DNA of 64,000 nucleotides, taken from Cristatella mucedo (lineage: Eukaryota; Bryozoa; Phylactolaemata; Cristatellidae). The notes beneath the pieces are model-generated. The model was given only the letters and a program-made list of their open reading frames with translations, was not told where the DNA came from and did no database searches. Positions 24,021 through 35,953 of the stretch are shown here, piece after piece. Made by a program: the position numbers and the translations under genes. Location: assembly GCA_009760855.2 (NCBI GenBank), contig WPIO01000002.1, positions 14,318,001-14,382,000 of the forward strand. Direction: 5' to 3'. Numbering within the stretch: position 1 is the stretch's first letter; each line of letters opens with the position of its first letter.

Positions 24021-25990
24021 TCAATAGCAAATCATTTCCTTTCCCAGCTTTTTCTTGCGATTGTGCGACTGCAGTTGGAACTCGAGCTGCTGCATTCGCC
24101 TTCCGTTTTCCGTGTGCACGCGGGAGCCGTACTCTCCGGCATTAGTGTTCGGCACGACCTCGGAGAAAACACTCGCAGAGGTCTCCGGAGCCGGGGACGG
24201 CGGCTTCGGGTTGCCCTGAAATGCAGCAGACGACGTTCTTAGCAATTTCCCCAGACCTCCGACTTCCGCGGCCATCGTAACTATATTTACAAGCGATTCG
24301 TAATAAGAAACTGTTTTGCCTCGCTAGCAGGTAAACCACGTTGCCATCTAATTTTAGGCTTCTCGCCATCCGTAATAATAATAATAATAATAATAATTCA
24401 CTTGATAAAGCGCCCTCAGAGAACTTAATCTCTCTCTAGGCGCTTTACGTTTGCTGTAAAGTGAAATGCAATTGAATGGTAAGTAAAATCATGCTTGAAA
24501 AACAAACGAAATGAATAATATGGTTACGGGTGACATGCACAGGGTCAGCATGCAAATGTGGTTAGTGGCAGCCGTCATCGATCTCGCGAGGTTCGCAAGC
24601 TAAATGCGCAGGCTGGCGAGCAGCCAATCGCGTCTGCTTGGGCAGCGCAGCTGGCGAACGCAACTCGACGTCAGCTGTTGCCGCTGCACATTATCGTACG
24701 GGTTTTTTCGTAAGGAAGCGCAGGAGTGATGAAGCGAGTTCGAGAGAACCGGCGGCGCGGCGAGAGAAAAGGAGAGGGGCGGCCGCTTTGACAGTGAGAA
24801 CGAGAGGACGGGGCCGAAGCAGCGTGGACCGGACTGAGGGCGGCAGCGAGAAAGCTGACAGGTGACGAAGGAAACCTAGAGATGCAGTAAAGGACACCGG
24901 CCGTATAGTCGCGAAGGGGGACAGTAATGAGGATCCCTGTGGATAGCAAGAAGGGTCGCACACAATCGAACTGTTCACCTTCTTTTTATATCACCACCGG
25001 AAGATTACCAAAGGGTTAAGTACGAAATTGCGCTTTAGTGAGTGGCGATCGAGTCTCTAGATCTACGTACAAGGCGCGAGCATTAGCCCTCGGTTAATGC
25101 TTCTCTTGAAGCAGTTGCAAAGCGCCCGGACAGAGCTTTAGCTCACTCGGAGCGCTATGCAAACGGGCCATTGCTATCGCTGTTACTGTGACTACGCTGC
25201 GGGGCGCGGCGCATCGCCGCGGGCGGGGCCTCCTTGGCACCGGCCGCAGCCGAACGCGAGGGCATCATTGCGCTTTGCCGACCTCAGCCGCGGCGGCGGC
25301 CGGTGGTTGGGAGGCTTGGGTGACCCGCGCAGACGGAGCGCTGCCGCAGCGGAGCAGCTCTTGCGCAAGAGAAGCAGCCGTGCTCGCTCCTCCCGCGAAG
25401 CTGCCCGGAGCGACGAAGGCGCAGAGCGCGAGCAGCGACGCCGAAGTAAAGGAGGACACGGCGCGGACCTGGCAATCTTAACAGCGTGGAGCTAGCTTTC
25501 GGCAAAGCCCCCCCCGACCCTTTCTGCATCCGACGCCCATTTGGCTATCGAGAACTGGCGAACGGCAGAGATGGGCAACGAACACTACCGGACGGCTTCG
25601 GCGACAAAACGTCGGAGCTAGAGTCTCTGTGGCCTAGCGCCGCCGCGTTTACACTCCACTCTCGCGTCAGGCTAAGCGCCAGTCGCGATCGCATCCGGTG
25701 GCGTCAGCTCGCCCCCTATCTAGCAACTGGCGGCGAGGACTTCTACCGACGGTACGCCGCCGCAGCTCTGCCGCTGCAGGCTACTCGCCTTGGAATCGTA
25801 CTGAGTGAGGAATCCCCAGTTGGCGTTCCACGCTTTCACGCCGTTCCACTCCTTATCGACGGACTGTTTCCAGACGGTGTCCCGAGTGACCTGATCGCAC
25901 AGCTCGTAGTCCTTCTGCTGCAGCTGCTTGGTGGAGGCGGGAAGCTCGACCCGCTTCTTGTCCGTCGGCACGCACGTGTCGTGGTAGTGG
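24021..25990 (-). CDS. C2orf50: C2orf50/CIMIP5-like ciliary microtubule inner protein, two 3' exons
   Basis: Exon 25990-25789 reads, in order, DTCVPTDKK, KQLQQKDYELCDQ, DTVWK and NANWGFLTQYDSK. Exon 24215-24021 begins GNPKPPSP, continues FSEVVPNTNAG and LEFQLQS, then RKKKLGKE and a TGA stop after MICY. The order matches vertebrate C2orf50 (CIMIP5): W-x-NW-[SG]-FL-x-x-YD, then GN, then FS[DE]-x-VP, then RKKKL. Proteins of this group line the lumen of axonemal doublet microtubules. The exon 24215 acceptor is ATTTCAG|GGC. The matching donor after the YDSK codons is AAG|GCGAGT, a GC donor, and it is the only nearby choice that keeps phase 0. The 5' limit of the upstream exon is uncertain: I used a weak TTTAAG acceptor, but the frame stays open to about 26175. 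No N-terminal exon was found. The intron holds a LINE-A tail and a CpG-rich stretch. Homology is confident, the 5' end is not. Confidence 0.8.
24370..24560 (-). mobile_element. LINE-A tail in the C2orf50 intron
   Basis: (TAA)n, then GATAAAGCGCCCTCAGAGAA and CTCTCTAGGCGCTTTACG. Confidence 0.7.
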
Positions 25991-27120
25991 CTTAAACCCA
26001 GAGCGGCGCAGCGACTTGCCTGCGATGCCCCGCCACTGAACGCCCGACAGCAGCGGCAGGTCCGCCGGCGCCGGGCAGCTGCCCGCGCACAGCTGGGAAT
26101 GAACGCCAGCCAGCCCGTCGTCGCCGACGCCGCGGCCATCTGCGGCCGCGTCGGGTTCCCCCGAGAACGTGGCAAGGGGGCGAGGCGAGACGATCGGCCG
26201 CGGTAGCTGGTGCGCCCGTCCTCACCTCGTGCTCGCGTACGAGAACATCACGGCAGACACTTCCTTCTGCATTCTCGCGCGCGCCGCTCGGCTCTCGTCG
26301 TCAAACGTGCAGCTTCTGGTATGTATCCGGCGGCAGCTCTCGGCTCGGCGACAGCGCAGGCTCTGGCCCCTAGGCGAGTCGACCGAACTCTTTATCCGGG
26401 TCAGCCCGCTGCTTGGCAACGTCGCGCCGTTCCGATCACCACCCCCGCTGGTGCGCTTGCGCACTCGCGGAACCGTTCGCGGCGGGCCCAGGTCGGCCTC
26501 CTTGCGGATTGTGTGCTGCCGTCGGTTGCTTGCAGCAGGGAAACGTCCAGCCGTCGGACGGATGTTCGATGGTCAGCCGCTACCCTCTGAATGGGGCGAG
26601 GCTGCAGGGCGAACGGCGGACGCGGACGGCCGCCGCACTTAACCATTTAGTAGCGCCGCCGGTGGAGTCTCTCAAAGCTCGCAAGACCGAGTGATCGCAG
26701 AAGAACCGGTCTCCCTCGCCGAGCGAGTGGCCTGCGCCGGATGGGATGGCCCTAAGCTGTTGTGCAGGAACTTGCTAAAGAGACGCCGCACCAGTATGCA
26801 GTGCCGTACGGACGCAACAGCGGTGGCGACCCACCGGAATGCCCATAGTGTCGCCGCATCTCGGAGGTCGCTTGAAATACTGCGTACGGGCAGAGAGAGA
26901 AGACCATTTGCACCCTGCTTTGCACAAGCAGGCTCGTAGAGCTTGGTCTAAGGAGGCGTTAACCGGCTCCGAGCCACCCCCGGAGAGCGAGACCCCGAAA
27001 TGGTGGCGCCGCAAGCAAGCGGGTGGGGGCCTGCGATGCAGACGCTCTGTGCGGCCTAGTCAGCAGCCCAGGCAGCAGGGGGGCCGCAGCGCGCCGCCGC
27101 GGCGCTAGGCGAGTGACTGG
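25150..27120. promoter_or_regulatory. CpG-rich block around the C2orf50 5' side
   Basis: Nearly 2 kb of GC-rich, CpG-dense sequence with many overlapping frames on both strands. Only the C2orf50 exon inside it is supported. It may include the promoter and missing first exon of that gene; this is inferred from position. Confidence 0.35.
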
Positions 27121-27299
27121 GGGATGCTCGCGAGGCGGCTCCGGGCTATTTCTTTAAGGGTCAAGGCTGTCAATAGATGGGGTTCATCAGATTCGGCGAC
27201 TGCTGGGGTCACGTAGCTGCACCCTCAGTGTAAAATGTAAACCCTCAGTGTAAAGGTTCAAAATGGCCATGAATATGAAAATTAAAGGATTCAATTTAT

Positions 27300-27370
27300 A
27301 GATAATAATAATAATAGTAATAGTAATAGTACATTTGATATAGCGCCACTGAAAAGCTTACTTTTCCAGA
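27300..27370 (-). mobile_element. LINE-A tail fragment, truncated
   Basis: AATAATAGTAATAG run followed by TTGATATAGCGCCACTGA. Confidence 0.45.
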
Positions 27371-27847
27371 GCGGAAGACGGGGGCATCTTTTCGCAAGAG
27401 GGGTGAGGACATTTTTAGATGGGCCAAAGGAGGCAGTTCTCTAAAGACAGGTCAAATATGGCTGCCAGCAGACTCGCGTTCGGCGCGAAGCTATGGGGTC
27501 TCGAAAGGTAAGAGCACGGTCTCGCTGTTAAATAGGAAATACGCTCATGTTCCGGAACATTTACTCGCCACCGTAGCAGAAGGAAGAAGAAGAAGGCCAA
27601 TCATGCCGACGGGCAGGGAGAGCAGACAGGAGTGTCCTTCGTTTGCCCGCCGCCGAGACAGACCCGGAAGTCCGGTGGCCAGTGCGGCTGGCAGGCTGAG
27701 AGTGTACATGGGCAGGCGACCAACCGATTTATCCCGCGGGTTATACGTACCCACTTAGCTTTAGAAAAATCTAAGAAAAAGCCAACTGCATGGTGCTGCA
27801 CGCGTTCGGCGCGGCATCGGGGCCTCCAGACACAAGGTTTCCAAGCC

Positions 27848-28005
27848 GATTTGGCCCAGCGGTTAAGGTTAAGGTTAAGTTAAACGTTGAGTAGTTAAGG
27901 CCCCGACCTAGGTCTGACCGAGATCGTGGGCTCGAGCTCCATGGCATATCTGAAGCGCCTAAATAGAGATTAAGTTCTCTTAGGGCGCTATACAAATGAA
28001 TTATA
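27848..28005 (+). mobile_element. SINE-2, reference copy
   Basis: 5' TTGGCCCAGCGGTTAAGGTT is tRNA-like (A box). GTGGGCTCGAGCTCC stands at the B box. The 3' part reads CCTAAATAGAGATTAAGTTC, then TCTTAGGGCGCTATACAAAT, close to the LINE-A tail. A short GTTAAGGTTAAGGTTAAG expansion is present in the 5' half. Confidence 0.75.
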
Positions 28006-28799
28006 TGTTATCCATATGTCCGCATTTTGTGTGGAGTGGGCTAATAAGCCCTTTTGGGCAAAGTCGCGCCGACGGCGCACGGTTTCGAGCTTTGCTTGTT
28101 TCTCTGGACAGGGGGGACAATTCATTTCTAAGCAAAGGTAGGCTTAACGAGCCTGCTCAGTGTGGGTGCGGGCGCCTTCAGGGGACGCGGCTTCAGGCGC
28201 GCCAAATGAAGAGAGTAGCATGTGCTTTTAAGATTGAAGTTTAAAAAGAAAATGCTTCCGGGTGGCCTGCATTCCTCACATCGCTGTTCGCTCTCCAAAA
28301 GCGCCAGTTTTATAGAGCTCATGAATACTCGCTGAATCGCTTCTTCAACGGCGCACTCGTCGAAGACCTGCATTAAGCTTCCCTATCTAGATCGGATTAC
28401 CGGGCTAAGAGGGCGGGGCAAGGGAGGCGAACCTCCGCAGGAGGAGACACTCGCTGAGAGCAGCAGTTCCGGTCACTTGAGAGAAAGGGAGAGAGAGGAC
28501 TGGAGACTTTCTGTAGTCCAACGGAATCATCGCATAGTAATGATTGAATTAAGCTTTACAGCCTCATATGTAAACGATAGCGACCTACAGATACTAACAG
28601 TATCGAGTACCCCACAGTTTAGGTATCCCAACTGTATTCATCCGCGTCGCCGGTCTCTTAAGCCGGGAGCCGCAGAGCGACCGTATGAGAAAGGCTTTGT
28701 AATGAGCTGCGAGAGCCCTGCGGCGGCCAGTGTTCAAAATCACAGCTTCCGTGGACGACCGAAAGTTTTCACGTCTTGGTTTGGCGGGGGGGGGGGGAG

Positions 28800-28925
28800 T
28801 TAAAGGTGCACCCCTCTAAGGACAGAGGTCAGGCGCTCATCTTTACGACCGAGGTCGTGGGCTCGGTGTATGTGAAGCGTTCGGATAGAGATTCAGTTCT
28901 CTTAGTACGCTATGCAATGAATTAC
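28800..28925 (+). mobile_element. SINE-2, partial
   Basis: TCGTGGGCTCGGTGTATGTG and AGTACGCTATGCAATGAATT. Confidence 0.6.
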
Positions 28926-29172
28926 AGTTTATAATTGTAGATGAAGGTTTAGGGGAATAGTGTAGGCGCTACTAGTTAGTGATAATTGTTATTACCTTAT
29001 CGTAGCGCGGTCACAACTAGAAACTGCCTCTAATTTATCTCTGGCAATCAACCACGAAGGTGTTCAAAATAAACTGGACACGTGGAAGAATACGTTTCTG
29101 CTGATGGTTTGCTAAGCCCCTGGGACAGCGAAAGTCGTTGATCAGACGTCGCCCCGCGCGATGTTTTAATAA

Positions 29173-29175
<3 letters not shown>

Positions 29176-29243
<68 letters not shown>
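29176..29243. repeat. (TC)n microsatellite
   Basis: Perfect array of 68 bp. Confidence 0.97.
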
Positions 29244-29247
<4 letters not shown>

Positions 29248-30354
29248 TCAAGAATTAGCTCCTAGAAAAAGACCTTGACAACTGGGCTGTACACACGTAT
29301 ATGGGCATAGATGTCTATGTGCACTCTATAAATGTATATGTGAGCACACACTAGCGGCCGTAAGTTATCTGTTGGCGGTCTTTTCTTGTTATGGTCGATG
29401 TACCTTAAAAAAACACACGATCTACAGAAAATGAGCACGGAGCTTGGTTAGCTCGGTCAGCTATGGCAAAGGAATTTGGTCCATATATTCCGACTTCGCT
29501 CTGCATAGAACTCCCCGCGCCGTCTGGGGACGATGAGAGATACTCGCGAAATTCTGATGCAAAAACGATGCCGGCTGCTGGTGGCGACTCCGTTTCCTCG
29601 TACGTCCGCCGCATGCCCCCCCCCCCGCGTGCTGCAACCTTTAGCTAGCCAGCTGCCTTCGGCTAGGGACCGATTGGGCGAGTCCTATCCGGGCCCGACA
29701 ATCGTCGCCAGCTACACTCTGTCAGCCGGTCCACCAGCCTGAGAGTGGACTATCCTCTCCTCTCTCCTTCTACGGAGCTGCTACCCGGCTGGGCATGCGC
29801 CAGCTGTCGGTACGTCTCCGCTCGTCGCTCGACACATGTGTGGAAATTCAAGTCGTCGTGTAACTCCCTAATGTGGGATGTGGGACGTCGCCTGTTTTTG
29901 TCGCGCGCCTCAAAACGGCAGCTCAGGATTTCGCTAAGCACGCTCAATAACCTTCCGCGGACGCTTCGGCCATTGACTGACGGCGTTGCGAGCGAGCGTC
30001 GATCTAGCCATTGTCACGCTTCGGGCTTCCCTCGCGAGGTCGATCGATATGTCGACCGCGAGTAATTCACCGTATTCTCCGCGGTCGCCTCCTCTTTGTC
30101 ATACCTAAAACTCAGTGATCCGGGCTGAAAGATGCCTGCGGGTACGCTAGGGTAGCCGTACCCTACCTCGCGCGTACGCAGGCAGACCTCGAGCGCATGC
30201 GTCAACGAAAGCGTCGGATGCGGCAAGCGAAACGAGTCTCTAATCTCGACGCTAGCGGCAAGTTTTCAGTCGGTTAATGCAACCGTCTATCGTAAACCAA
30301 CCGCTCTTATCGCGGGCTGAGCCAAAAAAAAACAGTGAGGAGTTTGGGCGGTCG

Positions 30355-30490
30355 CTGCCCTGGTTTGGTCTTAATATGCTGTCCTTCAATGGCCGAGGCA
30401 TTTGATGCCCGAGCTCTAGCTCTGCTGCATATGCGAAGCCCCGGGATCGAGATTGAGTTCTCTCGGGGAGCTGCACAAATGAATTGTGTT
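30355..30490 (+). mobile_element. SINE-2
   Basis: GCCCTGGTTTGGTC, GATTGAGTTCTCTCGGGGAG, CTGCACAAATGAATTG. Confidence 0.6.
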
Positions 30491-30799
30491 CTGTTCCATT
30501 TCTCCTATCCGCATTGACGCATTGACTACTGGGGGACGAATCGCTCCACGCTCAGAGCGTCCACCAGTTCGGACTCGATGCTGCTGCTGAGCGGGTTTGA
30601 GTAGTCGCATCTCTGTCGACATTTCGGGCTTCGCCGGCTGGCCTGGCGCTGGCCTGAGGTAGCGTCTTGCTGCTTATTGATGAGACGAGCATGCGGCCGA
30701 TAGGCCAGATCATGACCGCCAAGATGTTATTCTCGGTTCCTTAATTATAATGTCAGGGAGTAGGTTACGTTACCGTCTCTGGTTTAAATTGGTTTTAGC

Positions 30800-30955
30800 T
30801 GAACTAACAGCCTCATTTATATCGCTGCAGGAGAACCTTAACGGCTATCAAAGCCGCTTGGACGCCTTCAGCGGCTGTCGCTGGACTCGAACCCACGCAC
30901 TGGGTCGTCGTGACGAGCGAGCGCCTTACCTCTCGGGCTAAGACTCGGGGCTTGA
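30800..30955 (-). mobile_element. SINE-1
   Basis: AACAGCCTCATTTATATCGC, CTGGACTCGAACCCACGCAC in reverse. Confidence 0.7.
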
Positions 30956-31478
30956 CAGGCACGTGACGAGCGGATGTCGAGAACTCGGCTGCTCGCTCCA
31001 GGCTTCGAGCTCCAGAATTGAGTTCTAGACGTTGAGCCCAGCTGGAGCTGTGCCCGAGGCTTTCCGGCGGCGGTACTTGTTTCGCGTCGGCGCGAGGACT
31101 TGCACCGCTACGAGCGCTGTGTTTGCGGCTTAGTTGTGTTCGGACTTAGAAGCCGCTACACTGCACCCGTTCGTAACATTAGGAAAGCCGACCGACATTG
31201 AACGACCGGACATTGAAGGAGCATTGAGGCGCCCGTGCAAGCAAAAAGCTTCCGGCATGCCGCCACTATAAGTAGAGCGAACTAGAGAAATACCGTCGCT
31301 ATAAGCACGAGAGACTGGTGCATTTAAAGGCCCAGCTGCAACCATATGGAGGAGACTGGGGGCCCAGAAGTTCGGGTAACACCTGCCGGAAGCAGTACAG
31401 CGAGCAGAGCTGCGAAATATAGAAATCGAATTCGCCCGAAGGAAGGACGACCTTTAATTACTGTAGTTGGAAGAAACG

Positions 31479-31576
31479 ACACACACACACGAACACACAC
31501 ACACACACACACGCACACACACACGCGCGCACATGAGCGCACATGAGCACACTCGCACGCACACAAACACACACAA
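31479..31576. repeat. (AC)n microsatellite, interrupted
   Basis: AC runs with GCGC and ATGAGCGC interruptions. Confidence 0.93.
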
Positions 31577-32039
31577 AGGTATAATGCGAACAATCGTGGC
31601 TGGGAGGACCATCTCTGATTCGGCGATCAAGTGCGGACACCCGGCGGCATGCATTGCTTTAAGATGAACGTAATGCATCAGCACAGTCCTCAGAATTAAG
31701 CAAGTCATCTTAATTTGCTACGCACAGGATACACAGGCTGCAATCAGTTGCTTTCGGAGCCATAGCCAATACCCAATTGACGTTTGGTTGTGCACGTGGG
31801 CTTATTGTTGAGATGCGGCGGTCGCCTGTAAGAGCGAACCAGCAGCGTGATTGCAAAATGCAACCAGGTGCAACCAGTTGCAACCAGCGAATGGCCTCGA
31901 TCGTGAGTTCATTACTCAGTCTAAGCTTCATCTCCGTATAGCTCAACGCGGTCAGCTCACGACACATGCTTGCTGGCATGGAGTAAGTTATAGGTCGCTT
32001 GCATAGCACCCTCTGAGAACAATTCCCTATCTTGTAGCT

Positions 32040-32940
32040 TTTAAAAGGGTTTGCTCTTCTAATAGGTGACGCTGTTGTGCGACCACACCACGTGCTCGAA
32101 ATTTAGGTGTCGTTTTAGGTAGCTGCCAAAATTTTTAAAGCTTCATTCAGAAGACTGCTTATACAGCTAGCCATCACGTCCGATCCCTATCTAAAATTAG
32201 GAACTGTCTTCCACTGTGGCTTTCATACAATTTAACTAGCTCCTTAGTTCTGTCTCGGTTTGATTATTTTAATTCTCTTTTGGCTGGGCTACTAAAGAAA
32301 GCAACTAGGCCACTGCAGCTGACTATGAATATGGCTGCAAGGCTAGTTCTCAAGTCCCAGAGGTTTGACCACGTGTCTCCTTTGCTAAAAGAGCTAGGGT
32401 GGCTGCTGGTTGATCAATGGATACAGAGCAAAGTTCTTACACTGACATAATAGGCCCGCCACGGCTTGGCTATTTCGCACCTAGCTGAACGGCTGCAGCA
32501 GTTTCAACCTCTTCGTGCCCTCAGGTCCTGTATGGACAATAAATTAGCTGTTCCATTCTTCCGCCTAAAGAATGTTGGCGACAGAAGCTTTAGCTCTGCA
32601 GGTCATAGACTGTGGAACTCGCTTCCACAATTCTTACGCAACGACAACTACTCTCTTGCTGCCGACTATGGTTCACCCTTTTCAGCGGTCCTGAGCTGTA
32701 ACTTCTATGCTACTCACTACCTCAACTGCTCTCCTGACTCTGCTATGCTTCCCACTTTTTTTGTTGTTGCGTGAGATGAAGTCTGTTGGCTACTGAATGC
32801 ACACTGAAAGCCACTTTGCTACCAAATGCATACCGAAAGCCGCTTAGGCCATGATTGCTCTATACAAACCTCTCCCGCGTAACATCCACATAGTCTTTGT
32901 AGCTTCGTGGAGTTACAGACAGAGATACATGACATTACAC
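32040..32940 (+). mobile_element. LINE-B, best copy (RT C-terminus and 3' end)
   Basis: A second non-LTR family. Reads SLSKIRNCLPLW, VLSRFDYFNSLLAGLLKKAT, LQLTMNMAARLVLKSQRF, SPLLKELGWL, then [20 protein letters not shown] and LPQFLRNDNYS. The 3' UTR has CCGAAAGCCGCTTAGGC, GCTCTATACAAACCTCTCC and CGTGGAGTTACAGACAGAG. A few stops are present. Other LINE-B entries refer to this copy. Confidence 0.8.
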
Positions 32941-33089
32941 TTACCACTCTCTGAGAGCGAATCAATACACGTGGGATTAGTGACCTGCAAGTGAACAACC
33001 AATCAAAAGCAAACACAGTAAGTAGCATGCTGCCAGCATGCTGATGCAAACATAACGGCACTCGAGGCCACCGGTTAGTAGTTACCTCC

Positions 33090-33615
33090 GACGAGTAGCA
33101 TTTGCTGAATCATGGGCAGCTACGCATTCAAAGCACATCAACGTTTCACCGGCGTTCGAAGGGAAAACTGACCCGACCAGAAGCATCTTTAGAAGAGGCT
33201 TTTCTGAATCTAACTGTTTACCAACACCTCGTACACACCTCAAATCCTTTGGAGACCGTACATTTAGTTTGCATGCTCTCAAAGCCTGGAACTCAATCCC
33301 GACTTCCGTCACAACATCGCATGACAGGACACCGTTTAAAATGGAAACTAAAAACGCACCGATTTATCACAGCCTTTAGTGGTTCCCTGCGATTTGACTT
33401 TTATGCTGACACTGTGCATGCTGCCACTAACCATACTTGCATGCTGACCCCGTGCATGTCACCCTTAACCATGTTGTTCCATGTTGTTGTTTATTGAGCA
33501 TGCTATCACTGACCGTTCGATCGTGCTTTTTTTGCAGTAAATGTAAAGCACCTAGAAAAAATATGAGTTATAGGGGGCACTTTATCAAATTTATAATAAT
33601 AATTATTACTGTTAT
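33090..33615 (+). mobile_element. LINE-A 3' end
   Basis: Shows the NLKSFGDRTFSLHALKAWN-like C-terminus, UTR landmarks (GCATGCTGCCACTAACCAT) and an ATT-rich tail. Confidence 0.75.
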
Positions 33616-33639
33616 TATAGTAGAGACTTAAATGATCAT

Positions 33640-34190
33640 TGCAGGTAGTGGTCGTTGCCGGAAGTGAGTGCCAGACTTTCGCTGCTTATGAGCTGAAGGC
33701 TCGGTCACGAAAATGGATTAGCAAGGTCGGATCAGTTGATGTCAAGGTCGGATCAGCTGATGCAAGCAAGTAAAGTGACCTGCAGGCCAGTTTGAGTACC
33801 TTGAGATCAATTCGATGCTCGCTAGGGAGCCGGTGAAGCTCAGACAGAAGTGGTGAAATTTGGCACCGCTTCACAGTTGACAACACACCAGTCGAGCTGC
33901 TGAGTTTTGCAACAGCTGAAGACACTGAAGGACACAGGCCAGGAGTAATGAATAAAGAGAATTGAATAAATCTAGACGTAATGTCACAAACGTTTGAAAG
34001 ACAATAGAAGCAATTGAACATCGAAACAATGTAGCCTGCGCTGCCGAAGCCTGGCGCCACATCAACACCCGAGTTTTCTATACTCGCTTGATAATGGAAA
34101 GGTTAAGGGTACTGAGTAGTACGAGCTGAATGTGCGAATGAATTAATGAACCTACGCCTGACCTAAGCGAGATGCAATGAGCCGTCGCTA
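33640..34190 (-). mobile_element. Diverged LINE-A-related fragment
   Basis: The minus strand contains VAKLSSSTGVLSTVKRCQI, LLSELHRLPSEHRIDLKVL and ACRSLYLL, the RT C-terminal region of a more distant copy lacking the usual tail. Confidence 0.55.
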
Positions 34191-34239
34191 TTGCAGCCGA
34201 TTGTGAGCCCGTCATTGTAGTCATTGTAAACTCTTTGTT

Positions 34240-34640
34240 TAATAATAATACTCTTGATAAAGCGCTCTCAGAGAAATCAATCTCTTTCTAGGCGCTTTAC
34301 ATTTACAGCAAAGGAAAACGCGATTGAATGGTGAGTAATATCATGCTTGACAAACAACATGAATAACATGGTTAGGGGGATATGCACAGGGTCAGCATGC
34401 AAGTGTGATTATTGGCAGCATGCAAAGTGCCAGCACGCATAAGCACATAAAGGACGAATCGCAGGGACCAACTAAATGCTGTCCTAAATACGTACGTTGT
34501 AAGTTCTTTTTTAATGTGGTCAAGTCAGGGGATGATGTGATGCAAGTTGGGAGTGAGTTCCGGGATTTGGGAGCATACGAACTAAAGGTACGGTCTCCAA
34601 AGGATGAGGTTTGTACGAAGTATTGGTAAACTGTTAGATT
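34240..34640 (-). mobile_element. LINE-A 3' end
   Basis: Tail (ATT-rich, then AGCGCTCTCAGAGAAATC) at 34240, followed by UTR and the last codons in reverse orientation. Confidence 0.75.
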
Positions 34641-35049
34641 CCGAAAAACTGACTACGGTTAGAAGCCCGCCACTGGTAAGTGCCGGGCTGCCATAACCGA
34701 TAGCAGGGCAGATAATGAATATTTAGTAAGGGCATGTGTCCGACTGGGCTTTGGCCGTATTTTAAGCTGCTGTAATGGGTGTGGCAACTATGCCTATAGT
34801 AATTTTTACTTTTGCTTATCGCTTGCTTGTAAGTCTTGACCAACCTTCAGCGAAATTGGGGAAAGGTACTCAGTACCTTACATTGAGTTAGTTAGTGTGT
34901 GCATGTGTGTTAGCAGACTGTATAGATTCGCCGGTGAGACGTAGATGGTATTTTACCTACCGAAATCTTTAGCATAAGAAATCACCAGCCAGTGCCCAGC
35001 ACCAGCCAGCCAGTGTGTGCATTGGATCCGCAATAATCGACCATAATCA

Positions 35050-35130
<81 letters not shown>

Positions 35131-35953
35131 ACACGGCCTATGTATCCACCGAGGAATTCCTCTGTGAGGCCAAGACGCATTAGCTACTCAGGAACTCCAT
35201 TCTGTATTCAACTCTCATTTCATATTCAACTCTCATTCTGTATGCTACGCTTCCAACTTTGAACCTCCTTTAACTAAAGCTTGCCAGCACAGATGCACAC
35301 GTATAGTCGGTGGTAACCACTATACTTAACTCTGCTCAATCGCGTCAGGTAGGACCTCATCAAGTTTTCTGTACATTTTGTGACGCGTGTTCGTTGATGG
35401 GTATTAATACATACTTCTGTCAGGTTGCGACTATTTAGTCTACCACCCTTAGAGAGAAAGAGAGAGGTTGCTACACATAATCACCGACCACCATGATGGG
35501 TAGCTGCAAAGCAGCTGAAAACCAGACAAGTAGCGACACAGCTGACTAATTTGAGAAGGTTAGAAGTTGAGCCAAGTAAGCCTGACCAATTTGAATTTCG
35601 ATGGAAGCGATTCACTGCTGCGGTCCCGGCCTCACTGAGCGGCCTCAGAGATCTTGTATATGCAGCCATAAATGAAGTCCCGGCGAGCGTTCATTTATTG
35701 ATAACTTTGTATAGTTACGGCAGTGCAGTCTGAAACTGTCCGTTACCAGATGACGGTTAAGAGCTAGCGAAGAGATGCGAGCTTTCCCGAAGCTGGTGTC
35801 GTTACTAGTAGCAACGTGACTAACAGCTCGCACGTGAGTCGTTCGGGTATCCTCTCCACGACGAGTTTAGTGTGAAAAGACATCTGCAGTGTATCTAAAG
35901 AGCATTTACTTCCGCACTGTTTTTCGCCTCAGTTCTCAGCGAGCGGAGCAGAG
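34641..35953. other. Region 3' of the MARCH gene
   Basis: Contains only the (CT)n array. No clear polyadenylation signal was identified. Confidence 0.35.
35052..35129. repeat. (CT)n microsatellite
   Basis: Perfect array of 78 bp. Confidence 0.97.

Larger units (their letters stand above)
28926..32039. other. Unassigned apart from the listed repeats
   Basis: GC-rich patches at 29460-30250 carry overlapping frames. No exon could be supported. Confidence 0.35.

Noticed and set aside
25157-25495. Gene on the + strand in the CpG-rich block
   Set aside because: Arg/Ala-rich frames open on both strands through GC bias; only the C2orf50 exon on the minus strand has homology.
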